Below are positions 1-10,306 of a stretch of 64,000 nucleotides of DNA, one piece after another. The stretch lies in NCBI GenBank assembly GCA_016710765.1, contig JADJUJ010000022.1, positions 1 to 64,000 on the forward strand, given 5' to 3'. The position numbers and the translations under genes were made by a program. Below the pieces are notes generated by a model. It did not search any database. It saw only the letters and a program-made list of their open reading frames with translations, and had not been told where the DNA came from. Position 1 is the stretch's first letter. Each line of letters opens with the position of its first letter. Source of the stretch: Lewinellaceae bacterium (GTDB lineage: Bacteria > Bacteroidota > Bacteroidia > Chitinophagales > Saprospiraceae).

Positions 1-263
1 GTGGCAGCATCTGCTGTAAAGGCAAACCACTGGTTGTTGTTAATTACCGTACACCAGAACAGCGGGGAAACGAGCAGGTTATCCGGTACAGTTGAACCAT
101 AATAGCAAAACAGCGATGCCGGATTAGGAAGCACGCAGGCGTCCATAGCATTCACCTCCGGGGTCGGGATGATACACGGAGTGGTATTGCATTGTGAGAA
201 AGAAAGGTGCTTAAAGGAAATCAAAAACAACAGGACAAGTAAGGGTGTAAATAGTTTTCGCAT
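1..263 (-). CDS. Secreted surface protein, N-terminal fragment
   Basis: The gene runs off the left edge; about 87 N-terminal residues are visible from the ATG at 261-263. It opens with a typical signal peptide (MRKLFTPLLVLLFLISF, then a polar region and SQC), so the product is exported. The mature part is Cys-containing, with a C-x4-C pair just after cleavage and more cysteines later, and ends here with a segment containing NNNQWFAFTADA. Segments like this occur in large Bacteroidota extracellular proteins that end in a gliding/T9SS sorting domain, but that C-terminus lies outside the window. Function is not recognised. Confidence 0.75.
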   Translation of the reverse strand, partial: MRKLFTPLLVLLFLISFKHLSFSQCNTTPCIIPTPEVNAMDACVLPNPASLFCYYGSTVPDNLLVSPLFWCTVINNNQWFAFTADAA

Positions 264-308
264 GCGTATTATTAAAGTAGTTTTTAAAATATCGATTTGG
301 ATAAGCAT

Positions 309-316
309 CAAAGATA
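309..316 (-). promoter_or_regulatory. Candidate -7 box for the secreted protein at 1-263
   Basis: On the minus strand this reads TATCTTTG, matching the Bacteroidota -7 consensus TAnnTTTG, about 45 bp upstream of the ATG. No convincing TTTG -33 box is seen at the usual spacing, so this is weak. The rest of the 264-515 intergenic stretch shows nothing else recognisable. Confidence 0.35.
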
Positions 317-515
317 ACTCAATATTAATTTTTACTTAAGGTCCGTAACCAACAATTGTATCGGGATTTACCGGCACAAGAACTACATCCAGGCTAAAAA
401 AACAAGATTTTGCAGTAATTTGGTAACATTTTATCGTTGTAAGCAATATTTTATCCCCAAAATCCTGCAAATTATGTTCAATTGTTTGGCAACCTCTTGC
501 CAAGATACAGCCAAT

Positions 516-2050
516 CTAATTTGTATGTACCGCTTCCTTTGTAGTGTGAACGGTGTATACCCACACGGCGAGGGGCGAAAACAAGGCCAAGACCAGCAAA
601 ATAGCCCACATTATTTGAGGTTGCTCACCGCCCTATCCCGTAATTACCGTACAACACTTGGAAAGTATGCCGCCCAAGGTTGCCGATTGCCACACACCGG
701 TGAAATACCCCATAGTACGTTGCCACTTTATCCGGGTGGAGCAGTTTTGCCGGTGTTACCTCTTTTTCGATTTCGGGCTTGCCATCATTTCGATAAGTAA
801 ACAGAATTCCGCCAAAACAATCGGCCGGTTTGTACTCAAAAGACCAGTACAGAAAAGCTCACAACAGTGGAAACCGGCACACCCCAGAAAATGGTGGTAA
901 ATGGCTTTAACCTCGTCACCAGATAGGAAACCAATACCTGAAAAAAGATAATGGCGCCAGCGTTAAAGTTGATCATGTACTCGGGATTTAACTGGCCATT
1001 GTTGGCCATGGAACCCGCCAATGAATCTGCTGCGCCGCTCATCCCAAGGGAGCGCAACAGGCCGGTCATGCCCGACAGCACATCTGAAGTGTCTACAAAG
1101 TCGCGTATGTGCAGGGGAAGGGTGTAAAAAAGTTGGTTAAAACAGGTCAAAACCGACGCGATCAACAAAACAGGCTAAAGCGCCAGTCGCCCAGCCGCAT
1201 CGGCTCCAGTAACCATGACTTAGCCTTCCCTCCCAACTGCCGGAGCAGCAGATCATACAAGAAATTCAAGGCGATCCAGATCCCGGAAATCATCCAGATA
1301 TGGTTCCAGTTGAAAGATGGCTTGTTTGCGTATTTTGATCCCAGCACTAGAAAGGCCAGCAAGCCAAATACAAACAGAAAAAAGCGACCGTTGCCCAACA
1401 CCTCTACCATATCCGACATCACTTTTTTTAAGCTCCTCGGATTGGCAGATTTGCTTTCAGAGGTGGGTTCCTCAAAAAAGAAGGCGACAATAATAAAGTT
1501 GACGGCAATCCAGCAGGCTGATGCGATAAATACATAACGCCATTCCCAGCCGCGAACAATACCGGCCACAATTGGTCCTACAAAACCACCTATATTGACC
1601 ATCATGTAAAAATGCCCATGGAAGCGGTACGGTCAGTGGTCACCTTTTGATATGGTGCCAATCACAATAGGCTTAAACATCGCCGCGCCATGGCTACCAG
1701 CATGAAGGCCATGAAAAAGTTGGGAAGGTACTAAACTGCCCCAGGAGATAATAGGCGGGCACTAAAACACAAAATGAGGCAATCAACATCCGGCGGTAGC
1801 CGTAACGATCAGCCAAAGCACCCGTGACCACAGGGAACAGATAAAGAAAAAAGGTAACCACCCCTTGCAAAACGCCCCTGTCTTCGTCTGAAAACCCCAG
1901 ACCGCCCTCGGCAACGGATCCCGTGATGTACAAAGAGGAGACCGCAAAAAAACCATACCAGGCCATGCGTTCAAAAATCTCCATGGTGTTCACCGCCCAA
2001 AAAGAGGCTGGAAATTCTTTTAATTGAATTTTTTTTGGTGTCTCGTTCAT
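516..2050 (-). CDS. MFS/POT-like peptide or solute transporter, many frameshifts
   Basis: Read across frame breaks this is one gene of about 510 codons, the normal size of a proton-dependent oligopeptide (POT/PTR) family MFS transporter of the inner membrane. Visible hallmarks are the N-terminal EIFERMAWYGFF segment, the GALADRYGYRR loop between TM2 and TM3, TISK..TTDRTASMG and YMMVNIGGFVGP in the middle, and a last TM segment (AILLVLALFSPLAVWVY) ending at the TAG at 516. The start at MNETPKK (2048-2050) is preferred over an upstream in-frame ATG at 2074. At least six frame changes are needed, four of them between about 1735 and 1605. This is either a pseudogene or, more likely given the rest of the window, a run of sequencing indels. 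The substrate is unknown. Confidence 0.75.
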
Positions 2051-2162
2051 TTTTCGTCGTTTTGCCAGCGTCAAAGATGCTAAATTTTTGAAAGGACACG
2101 AAAGCGACAGGCCCTTTTTACAATTTCTGTAATTTTGGAGCGATCAATTAAGCAGTATTTAT

Positions 2163-4321
2163 ATGATATTTTTTCGTCATAAAAAACATCTCGTCATTGC
2201 CTGCTGGCAGCATCACTGAGTTTGCTGGCAGCAGGGGCTATGGCACAAAACATCCAACCCTTTATCCGCATCGACCAGTTTGGTTACCGCCCGCAAGCAC
2301 AAAAAGTAGCGGTCATCGCCAATCCTGAATTGGGTTACAATGCAGGCGATGCCTTTGTCCCCGGAACTACGTATGCGCTTGTCAATGCGCTGACCCAGGA
2401 GACCGTTTGGACCGGCACACCCGAGGCGTGGAGCAACGGCGCACTGCACGGACAATCGGGCGACCATGGCTGGTGGTTGGATTTTTCTGCGGTTGACATC
2501 TCCGGACAATACTATTTGTACGACACCCAAAACGATGTGCGCTCCTTCGAGTTTGAAATCGGCAACGACGTTTACAAAAAAGTCCTGAAAGCAGCACAGC
2601 GCATGTACTTCTACCAGCGTGTTGGGATGGCAAAGGAGGCCACTTTTGCTGAAACAAAATGGAAGGACAACGCTTGTTACCTCGGGCCACAGCAGGATAC
2701 CGAAGCAAGGAGCCGATGGGCAAAGACAGATCCTTCCACTGCCCGTGATGTGCGGGGCGGCTGGATGGACGCTGGTGACGTGAACAAATACACCACATTT
2801 GCAGAATCTGCAGTGCTACAACTTCTGCAAGCCTATAGGGCAAACCCTTCTGTTTTTACCGACGATTTTAACCTCCCCGAATCGGGCAATGGCGTGCCCG
2901 ACCTGCTCGATGAAGTCAAATGGGAATTGGATTTTTTCCAAAGAATGCAGGATGCCACCGGCACCAATGGGTTGTTGTTGAAAGTTGGCATGGACAATTA
3001 CAACGATGTATCACCACCCAGTATCGATACCCGGCCGCGGTACTACCTGCCTGAATGCAGTTCGGCAACCTTGTCAGGCGCTGCCATGTTTGCATTGGCA
3101 GGTATGGTATACCAATCTGAAAATACAGCAGCCTTGCAAACTTTTGGTGCAGCGCTGATCAACCGTGCCCAACTCGCCTGGCAACGTGCCGAGCTTGTTA
3201 CGGCCAATTTTAGCAATTTCGAAACTGATTGCGACGACGGTGACATCAAATCGGGTGATGCCGATCGCGATGCAAATGCGCAGCTGAGCAGCGCCATTAT
3301 TGCTGCGGTATATTTATTTGAAGCAACCGGAGATATTCAGTACCGCGATTTTGTAACATCCCAATGCACCAATGTGGAGCCCCTTTCTACCAGTTGGTGG
3401 GGGCCTTACCGTACCCCTCTTGAAGCTGCACTCTTGCGCTTTGCAGCACTCAATGGGGTCGATGCAGGCCTTAGTAATATTATCCGAAGCCAAAAGGCCA
3501 ACATGAATTATCAAAATTCACTGCAAAATTTCAACAACGAAACAGATTTGTACCGGGCATAGTAGAGGATTGGGCGCACTGGGCACCAACCAGGTAGCGC
3601 CAATTGTGGCATCCTTAACCTCGATTTTGCAGACTACAACATCAACCCGGCGCAATCGACTGAATATCAAAATGTTGCAGAACAATACCTACACTGGTTT
3701 CACGGTGAATCCTATGGGAATGGTCATGCTGACCAATATGTATGCTTTCGGGGCGATTTTTGCGCCAACGAAATGTACCATACCTGGTTCAACCACTGGT
3801 CGGATTGGGACAATGCACTTTTCTCTTCAAAAGGCCCTGCACCGGGCTATATTGTTGGCGGGCCCAACGCAAATTATTCCTATTCCCAACTCAGCCCACC
3901 CGCCAACCAACCGCCGCAAAAGGCTTACCGGGATTTTAACGACGGATGGCCGGAAAGTTCCTGGGAAATCACCGAACCGGCCATTTATTATCAGGCGGCG
4001 TAGATCCAGCTGCTCAGCCATTTTGTGCCGGCGGGGCAGGTTTCTACCCATGAAACGCCACAGCCAAACTGGTCTGCCTACCTCCAGCCTACCCTGGGGA
4101 ATGGCCAGGTAAGCCTTCACATGACTTGCCCCGAAGACACTCGTTTTAACTTGCAAGTCGTAGACCAGTCCGGGAAAATCCTGCTTCAAAAAGTGATCGT
4201 TTGCCCCGCTGGCACGAACGAACAGCAGCTCCAACTCACACAATTCCCGGATGGAATCTATTTTATCTATATTGCCGCATCAAACGGCTCATCAACACTT
4301 CGTTTTTTAAAGCAGCAGTAA
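2163..4321 (+). CDS. GH9 endoglucanase with T9SS type A sorting domain, frameshifted
   Basis: Secreted cellulase-type glycoside hydrolase family 9. In order: signal peptide starting MIFFRHKKHLVIA and ending AGAMAQ (one base is missing near 2200, which otherwise stops translation at 2217); CelD_N Ig-like domain (IRIDQFGYRPQAQKVAV); GH9 catalytic barrel with the DAGD motif encoded at 2768-2779; the late-domain motifs HGVNPMGMV and NEMYHTWFNHWSDWDNAL; then a C-terminal T9SS type A domain (LQVVDQSGKILL .. FPDGIYFIYI) ending at the TAA at 4319. DAGD supplies the catalytic base in this family. Besides the signal-peptide break, frame changes are needed near 3560, 3590, 3705, 3755 and 4003. The T9SS domain implies surface attachment or release to attack cellulosic or other beta-glucans. 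Confidence 0.9.
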
Positions 4322-4383
4322 GTTGATGCACTCCGTTTAGCCGGTAACAACGCACCCTAATTCGAGATTGTAACGTCCTGAAT

Positions 4384-5752
4384 ATGTTCAAAAACCTCCA
4401 ATTCCCCACGGCGCACACCGTGTTGATGATCATCGCCGCCCTGGTTGCCCTGCTCACCTGGGTGATTCCTTCAGGTCAATTCGACAGGCTGAAATACGAC
4501 CCCGACCGCAGTCTTTTTGTGCGCAGTGGCCCCGGAGGCGACACTACCCTGTCGGCCGATCAGGCCACGCTGGATCACCTGGGATTGAAAATTTCCCTGG
4601 AGAAATTTACCGGTGGTGAAATTGGGAAAGCAGTAGCCATCCCCGGCTCTTACCAACAACTCGGCAGCCGGCCGCAGGGCCTGGTGGCCTTCATACAATC
4701 TCCCCTGAAAGGCATCATGGAAGCCATGGATGTCATCTTGTTTGTGCTTATCATAGGCGGATTTATCGGCATAGTGCACCACACTGGCGCCTTCGATTCG
4801 GGCGTGGGTTGGCTTGCTTCGCGTTTAAAGGGGCGCGAAATGCTGCTCATCATCATCATTACCGGCCTGATTGCCCTGGGTGGCACCACCTTTGGTATGG
4901 CCGAAGAAACCATCGCATTTACCCCATACTGGTGCCTGTTTTCTGGCCGCCGGTTACGACGCGATGGTGGCCCTGGCCGCCATTTACATTGGCTCCTCCA
5001 TTGGCACCATGGCATCCACGGTGAACCCTTTTTGTACCATTATTGCCTCCAATGCGGCGGGTATTAATTGGACCAATGGCTTATACGAACGCCTCTTCAT
5101 GCTTCTTGCGGGCACCGCATTGAGCATGTGGTACATTATCCGTTATGCTGAAAAGGTTAAGAAAGACCCCAGCCTTTCCCTGGTTTACGCGCAAAAAGAT
5201 GCTATAGAAAGCATGTTTGCCGTTAACACCCGTGGGAAAGCCAGTGTATTCAACACCCGTATCCGACTGATCCTGCTGGCTTTTATCACTTGCTTCGGGA
5301 TCATGATTTATGGCGTTTCACAGCTCGATTGGTGGTTTATGGAAATGACCACTGTGTTTTTGTTGGCGCTATTGTAATTGCCGTACTAGGGAGAATACCT
5401 GAAAAACAGCCACGCCGTGCAGGGCATGTCCAAAGGTATCTTCGTAAATGTCATGATGTACCTCTACGCCGGACTTTCCTTTTTCATATCCTCCTCTTCG
5501 GGTATGGCCGTGCTCACCATGCCCATCATGGCGCCACTGGCTGATGTCGTGGGCGTTGGCCGGGAAACTGTTGTGAATGCCTACATGTACGGCCAGGGGC
5601 TTTTCGCCTTCATCAACCCAACCGGCCTCATTTTGGCCTCCTTGGCCATGGTTAATGTAGGTTTCAACAAGTGGATGAAGTTTGTGATGCCCCTGCTATT
5701 GATGCTGGCCTTACTTTCCATGATCGTGCTAACCATCGACGTTTATCGGTAA
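4384..5752 (+). CDS. YfcC-family (DcuC-like) membrane carrier, frameshifted
   Basis: Multi-spanning inner-membrane carrier of the YfcC/DcuC ion-transporter superfamily. Recognisable segments are the N-terminal TAHTVLMIIAALVALLTWVIPSGQFDR, the MDVILFVLIIGGFIGIV helix, FGMAEETIAF, GSSIGTMASTVNPF, and SSSSGMAVLTMPIMAPLADV near the C-terminus. Frame changes are needed near 4925, 5360 and 5400. The reassembled protein (about 455 residues) is shorter than typical YfcC proteins. The helix that normally lies between the PEK loop and the FVNVMMYL segment is not seen, so about 40-45 residues may be missing near 5400. Transported substrate unknown. It follows the cellulase by about 60 bp and may be co-transcribed with it and the SGNH hydrolase. 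Confidence 0.8.
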
Positions 5753-5811
5753 CATCTCCATTTCCAACCAGAGGAATCGGACCAAAAACGCTCACTTACA
5801 ATACACCTTCC

Positions 5812-6474
5812 ATGAAAAACAGTTTGTTGCTACTCATCGCCATTGCTATGCTTTCCTTTAAAACCGACAACAAAACCAAGCGCATCATTTTTTTCGGCGA
5901 CAGCATTACGCAAGCGGGCGTTCAACCTGGCGGATACATTGTTCAAATGCAAGAATATCTCGGCCAATCGGGTACCTCAGATCAGTTTGAACTCCTCGGC
6001 GCTGGTATCGGCGGCAACAAGGTGTACGACCTCTACCTCCGGATGGAGGAAGACGTAATGGCTAAAAATCCAGATATGGTGTGCATTTGGGTGGGTGTAA
6101 ACGATGTGTGGCACAAACGGAGCTTTGGCACCGGCACAGATGCAGATAAGTTTCGTGGTTTCTATGCTGCCATGATTAAAAAAATGCAGGCGCAGCACAT
6201 ACAACTGATCCTCTGCACCCCCGCCTGCATCGGTGAAAAATACGACTGCTCAAACACCCAGGATGGTGAAATCAACCAATACGCCAACATCATCCGCGAT
6301 CTGGCCCGAGAATTCAACTGCAAATTGTGCGATTTCCGGCAGGCCTTCATGGCTTATGAAGCGGAACACAACACCCAAAACGCTGAAAAAGGCATCCTCA
6401 CTACCGACGGCGTACACCTCAATGAAGCCGGGAACAAAATGGTAGCCAATATGCTGCTGGATAAAATTAAATGA
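5812..6474 (+). CDS. SGNH/GDSL-family hydrolase (lipase/acylhydrolase)
   Basis: 220-residue SGNH hydrolase. Catalytic blocks in order: block I FFGDSIT (nucleophile Ser), block II GAGIGGN (oxyanion Gly), block III GVND (oxyanion Asn), block V DGVHLNEAG carrying the Asp-His pair. The N-terminus MKNSLLLLIAIAMLSF is hydrophobic, so export or membrane anchoring is likely. The start at 5812 was chosen because the upstream in-frame extension overlaps the YfcC gene and lacks family similarity. Substrate unknown; many relatives de-acetylate sugars or xylan. The position downstream of a GH9 cellulase fits a carbohydrate-ester role, which is inference. Converges on nadE. Confidence 0.85.
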   Translation: MKNSLLLLIAIAMLSFKTDNKTKRIIFFGDSITQAGVQPGGYIVQMQEYLGQSGTSDQFELLGAGIGGNKVYDLYLRMEEDVMAKNPDMVCIWVGVNDVWHKRSFGTGTDADKFRGFYAAMIKKMQAQHIQLILCTPACIGEKYDCSNTQDGEINQYANIIRDLAREFNCKLCDFRQAFMAYEAEHNTQNAEKGILTTDGVHLNEAGNKMVANMLLDKIK

Positions 6475-6527
6475 CAGCAACAATTATTGCTTGTGTAAAT
6501 GCCCGTAAATCAGGATCAATACCCCGA

Positions 6528-8165
6528 TTACGAAAGGTATTTCCCGACAATCGGCATTCGCCGGCCCATGCCAAATGCCTTGGTGCTGACACGCAATACC
6601 GGGGCTGCCTGTTCGCGCTTGAATTCGTTGATGTTCACCATGCGTAAAATGCGCTTTACCAGCGCTTCCTCAAAGCCCATGGCCACCAGTTCCTTCGGCC
6701 CCTGTACTTTTTCGATGTATTGAAACAATACCTGATCGAGGATATCGTAAGGCGGCAAACTGTCAGAATCCTTTTGTCCAGGCCGTAATTCGGCACTGGG
6801 CGGCTTTTCAATGCTGCTCAGCGGGATAATTTCCTCGTTGCGATTGATGTAGCGGGCCAGTTCGTATACCTCCGTTTTGTACACATCGCCCAACACACTG
6901 ATGCCCCCGCACATATCGCCATACAAGGTGCCGTAGCCCACTGCCATTTCGCTTTTGTTGGTGGTATTGAGCAAAATATTGCCAAACTTGTTCGACATGG
7001 CCATCAACAGCGTGCCGCGCACACGCGCTTGAATGTTCTCTTCTGTGACGTCAAAATCACGACCGGCAAATTGATTTTTCAATGCCGTTTCAAACACCGC
7101 ATACATCGGCTGAATGGGCACTATATCGTATTGCATACCCAGGTTTTCGGCCAGCCTGCGGGCATCGTTGATGGAGTGATCCGAACTGAATTGGCTGGGC
7201 ATAAACAATACCCGAACATTATCCGCACCCAGGGCTTCAGCAGCCAGGGCGGCGACCACAGCCGAGTCAATACCACCGGAAAGACCGAGAATGGCTTTTT
7301 TAAAGCCGAGTTTCCGAAAATAATCACCAATGCCCACCAACAAGGCGCGGTGCATCAGGGCTGTTTTGTCTTTAATTTGCTCCTGGTCTACCCCACCCTG
7401 TTTTACTGCTTCCAGATCGTATACCCGGAGGGCTTCCTCAAAATACGGCAGTTCATCAAACACCCGCCCGTCGGGCGACATCACCACCGAACCGCCATCA
7501 AAAATAATATCGGTTTGGGCCCCCACATGGTTGCAGTAAAACAAGGGTACGCCATAGCGCTCCACATTGGCACGTACCACATGCAGTCGTTCCTTCGCCT
7601 GCGAGGTACTGAACGGCGAAGCGCTTATGTTGAGCACGAAATCGGGGTTCAACTTGCGCATTTCATCCAACGGGCACACCGTGTACAGCGGATTTTCATT
7701 GCCTACATTCCAGATGTCCTCGCACACCGTCAGCGCAATTTTATGCCCTTTAAATTCTACTACCTGGTACTCCGTCGCAGGTTCAAAATACCGGTATTCA
7801 TCAAAAATATCATAGGTAGGCAACAGGGTTTTGTGTTGTATGCCCAGGATTTTGTCGTCGTATAAAAAGTAAGCAGAGTTGAATAAATCCTTGCCCTCAA
7901 TGCGCGGATTGGGTGTCGGCGCCCCCACCAAAATGCCGATGCCCTTGCTGGCCGCCTTCAGCGCCTGCACGCTGTCTTGCGAACGACGGATGAAATCATC
8001 AAAATCAAGAAAATCTCGCGGAGGATATCCGCAAACGGCCAGCTCGCCAAAACAAATGAGATCAGCCCCTTGCGCACGGGCCTCTTCTACAGCAGCCAGC
8101 ATTTTTTGCAAGTTTCCGTCAAAATTCCCGATGTGATAGTCGAGTTGTGCCAGGGCAATTTTCAT
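6528..8165 (-). CDS. nadE: Glutamine-dependent NAD+ synthetase
   Basis: 545-residue two-domain enzyme making NAD+ from nicotinic acid adenine dinucleotide, ATP and glutamine. The N-terminal nitrilase-type glutaminase domain (residues 1 to about 250) has the catalytic triad Glu41 (FGELAVCGYPP), Lys112 (HKTLLPTYD) and Cys148 (TVCEDIWN), and supplies ammonia. The C-terminal synthetase domain has the PP-loop SGGIDSA followed by an adenylation core (NKSEMAVGYGTLYGD) and a P-rich loop (KPPSAELRPGQKD). No frame breaks. Stands alone with its own promoter; cytoplasmic. Confidence 0.97.
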   Translation of the reverse strand: MKIALAQLDYHIGNFDGNLQKMLAAVEEARAQGADLICFGELAVCGYPPRDFLDFDDFIRRSQDSVQALKAASKGIGILVGAPTPNPRIEGKDLFNSAYFLYDDKILGIQHKTLLPTYDIFDEYRYFEPATEYQVVEFKGHKIALTVCEDIWNVGNENPLYTVCPLDEMRKLNPDFVLNISASPFSTSQAKERLHVVRANVERYGVPLFYCNHVGAQTDIIFDGGSVVMSPDGRVFDELPYFEEALRVYDLEAVKQGGVDQEQIKDKTALMHRALLVGIGDYFRKLGFKKAILGLSGGIDSAVVAALAAEALGADNVRVLFMPSQFSSDHSINDARRLAENLGMQYDIVPIQPMYAVFETALKNQFAGRDFDVTEENIQARVRGTLLMAMSNKFGNILLNTTNKSEMAVGYGTLYGDMCGGISVLGDVYKTEVYELARYINRNEEIIPLSSIEKPPSAELRPGQKDSDSLPPYDILDQVLFQYIEKVQGPKELVAMGFEEALVKRILRMVNINEFKREQAAPVLRVSTKAFGMGRRMPIVGKYLS

Positions 8166-8245
8166 GGATATATTTTTGAGAAAGGCATAATAACAGTGTT
8201 GCCTAAAAAATCAACACAACACTGTCATCATGCTTATGTTCGGTG

Positions 8246-8278
8246 CAAAGGTAGGATTTGCCCAACAAGAGCAGCCAA
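8246..8278 (-). promoter_or_regulatory. Probable nadE promoter
   Basis: Minus strand: TACCTTTG (8246-8253) fits the Bacteroidota -7 consensus, with a TTG (8276-8278) 22 bp upstream as a loose -33 element. Predicted start of transcription near 8240 gives a leader of about 75 nt before the nadE ATG. Confidence 0.55.
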
Positions 8279-8480
8279 TCCAAGGTGAAAATTGATACAA
8301 CACAAGTCAATTTGCCAGACTAAACGTCAACAAAGGTGGTATTTCGAAAAAAAGATCGGGCTGCCCAACCGCGGCTTTTGGCGAAGCAAAACATTTGCGG
8401 TTGCTGCGCCTTTCTGCGGGACCACACTACTGGACAACTATTTTGCGAAGCATAACCTAAAAAACAAGTTTAGTTCACCG
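8279..8480. other. Intergenic stretch, nothing recognised
   Basis: Between the nadE promoter and the stop codon of the PcfJ-like gene. Short GC-rich imperfect repeats near 8370-8410, but no ORF, tRNA or terminator with a T-run that I can support. Confidence 0.4.
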
Positions 8481-9752
8481 CTAGACGGTCCTCAAGTGCA
8501 GTTTTTCCCGGCGCACCCAATTTTCTACCACCTTCATAACATCATCGCCCGGGTAGCGGTTGAATTTCCCTTTTACCTGCATCACTTCTAACTTGCTGCT
8601 CAATTCAATGGTAGCCACCCGTTGTCCATCGCTTTGCAAACTCCAGATGCTGCAGCGCCCTTGCAGGCAGTCGCTACGGTAGGTGGCAACGCAGTGGCCC
8701 ATTGCCCGTCCTTCCCGCACCAAATCCTGCACAAAAAGGAGCTGTTGGATCAATAAACCACCTTTTTCCCAACCCCTCACCGATGAAGTCGGGAATGCTT
8801 TGATGTTGATGGCATTGCTGACCTCCTTTTTCAGGTCTTCCCAGATTTTTACCCGGCGGCGGATTGATTCCAATGTGGCGCCTTGTATGCTGAAGTTGGG
8901 ATACAAAGGCTTGATGGTCGCTGCAGAAGCATACACAGGGTGGTACACCGTTACCTGTTGCTGTGCCTGCTCCTGGATAAAAAGGATAAAGTGCTGGATT
9001 TCACGGTTAGGTACTTCCGGATGACGGCCTATAAAATGCCAGAGTGGAAGCAGTGCTACCACCGAATCATTGTCGATTTGGCAAGCATTTAGCAGGAAAT
9101 CGGTCTGGGACTGGCTGAAACCCAGGCTCCGCAATAACGCCCAGGGGCCCACATCCTCCCAATCGACACTGGTGGGTGCATGCAACGCAAAGTGGGCCAT
9201 TTTGCGGGTGAAAGGAATAGAAGCGCCCGAAAATTGGCGGAAATTCCGACCCTGGGCAAAATGCTGTGTCGCTTCTACCAGTCCGGCATCGGGCAGCTCA
9301 TACAGCAAAGCCTCCATCAATGGTTTTGGAAACTCGTAACGAATGAACGTATGGAATACAAAAGAAGCGAACAAACGATCGCCTCGTCTTGATTTGGGCG
9401 CTTTCCAGGTATCCAGTGAACGAACCACGGGAACATGCTCAAACAGCAGCAGCAATTTGACCAACCAATTGGTGTCCTGAATCATCATCAGCAGCAAGGA
9501 CCGGGAACCCAGCAGCAGCTTTTCCAGTGCTTCAGGATGATAAGGGCCGATAGATTTACCGATCCGTTTTCTGTTCCAGCAAAAGTCAAAAACACCTTTC
9601 AGCTCCGCCAGTTTTTCGGCACGTTCCGGGCGGCGTTTGCGCACACGGGGAGTGCTGACGCGGGTTTCGGTCAGGCGAAATTTTTCAATAATCAGTGCGT
9701 TCTCCAGGCGCTTTTTTTCTGCCTGTTGTACGCGTTTTAAGCGATTGGCCAT
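8481..9752 (-). CDS. PcfJ-like domain protein
   Basis: 423 residues. The N-terminus is highly basic (MANRLKRVQQAEKKRLENA .. RKRRPERAEK). The C-terminal third matches the PcfJ-like family: a region encoding LLFVQDLVREGRAMGHCVA, then YRSDCLQGRCSIWSL and VATIELS. The GxxMxHCV segment is the family hallmark. PcfJ was named from an enterococcal conjugative plasmid, but chromosomal homologues without conjugation genes are common in Bacteroidota and their function is unknown. No relaxase or T4SS gene is nearby. Transcribed alone. The identification rests on the C-terminal motif; the central all-helical part (about residues 100-300) is unassigned. Confidence 0.7.
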   Translation of the reverse strand: MANRLKRVQQAEKKRLENALIIEKFRLTETRVSTPRVRKRRPERAEKLAELKGVFDFCWNRKRIGKSIGPYHPEALEKLLLGSRSLLLMMIQDTNWLVKLLLLFEHVPVVRSLDTWKAPKSRRGDRLFASFVFHTFIRYEFPKPLMEALLYELPDAGLVEATQHFAQGRNFRQFSGASIPFTRKMAHFALHAPTSVDWEDVGPWALLRSLGFSQSQTDFLLNACQIDNDSVVALLPLWHFIGRHPEVPNREIQHFILFIQEQAQQQVTVYHPVYASAATIKPLYPNFSIQGATLESIRRRVKIWEDLKKEVSNAINIKAFPTSSVRGWEKGGLLIQQLLFVQDLVREGRAMGHCVATYRSDCLQGRCSIWSLQSDGQRVATIELSSKLEVMQVKGKFNRYPGDDVMKVVENWVRREKLHLRTV

Positions 9753-10056
9753 GATTCAAACATTTTTGTAATCGGTATTGGTACCGGTTACCGTTCCATA
9801 CAGCAGTCTGCCAACCCTGTGGGCCGGAATCCGTGGCACAAGTAGTGCCGGGGTGCGATATGAAATGTTTGAAGAGCATGACTTTTGTCCTTGAGCCTGA
9901 ACCTGCAGGCGGTTGATGTTGTTTTAATTTACATCCAAAAGAGATTTGGGGAAAATAAGTTCCCGGACCACCCTATTTTTGATAAAACACCAAATGAGGT
10001 TCATCAAAAAAAAGGATGCCGCGCTCCCAAAACCACCAAACGCCTATCTTTAAGCC
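9753..10056. other. Intergenic region between divergent PcfJ-like gene and yidD
   Basis: Should contain both promoters. On the plus strand TATCTTTA at 10035-10042 is one base off the TAnnTTTG -7 box and lies 15 bp before the yidD ATG. The minus-strand ORF at 9685-9879 overlaps the PcfJ start and has no recognisable features. Nothing else is supported. Confidence 0.4.
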
Positions 10057-10305
10057 ATGAAATTGCTCAAATACATCCTGATCATTCCGATCAGAATATA
10101 CCAACTGACCCTCTCGCCGTTGTTGGGGCAAAACAAATGTCGCTACCAGCCCACTTGTTCACACTACGCCATTGAGGCCATCGAAGAATGGGGCATCTTT
10201 AAAGGCACCTGGATGGCCGTCAACCGTATCTTGCGCTGCCACCCCTGGAGCAAGCACCCGCACATCGACCCAGTCCCACACAAACACCCCAAAAACGAAG
10301 CCTGA
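10057..10305 (+). CDS. yidD: YidD membrane protein insertion efficiency factor
   Basis: 82 residues, normal for the family. N-terminal amphipathic helix (LKYILIIPIRIYQLTLSPLLG), then the conserved CRYQPTCSHYAIEAIEEWG with both cysteines, GTWMAVNRILRCHPW and a C-terminal DPVP. YidD assists YidC-mediated insertion at the inner membrane. It often sits between rnpA and yidC, but here rnpA and rpmH are about 6 kb away and yidC is absent. The stop (10303-10305) is 1 base from the monooxygenase ATG, so the two are probably co-transcribed. Confidence 0.95.
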   Translation: MKLLKYILIIPIRIYQLTLSPLLGQNKCRYQPTCSHYAIEAIEEWGIFKGTWMAVNRILRCHPWSKHPHIDPVPHKHPKNEA

Positions 10306-10306
10306 T

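Noticed and set aside
420..800. Plus-strand ORF of 126 codons
   Set aside because: Lies opposite the C-terminal part of the frameshifted POT-like transporter; no start context or protein-like features.
7029..7865. Plus-strand ORF of 278 codons
   Set aside because: Antisense to nadE, which has full catalytic motifs; His/Gln/Phe-rich shadow composition.
9685..9879. Minus-strand 64-codon ORF upstream of the PcfJ-like gene
   Set aside because: Overlaps the PcfJ start in another frame and has no recognisable features.
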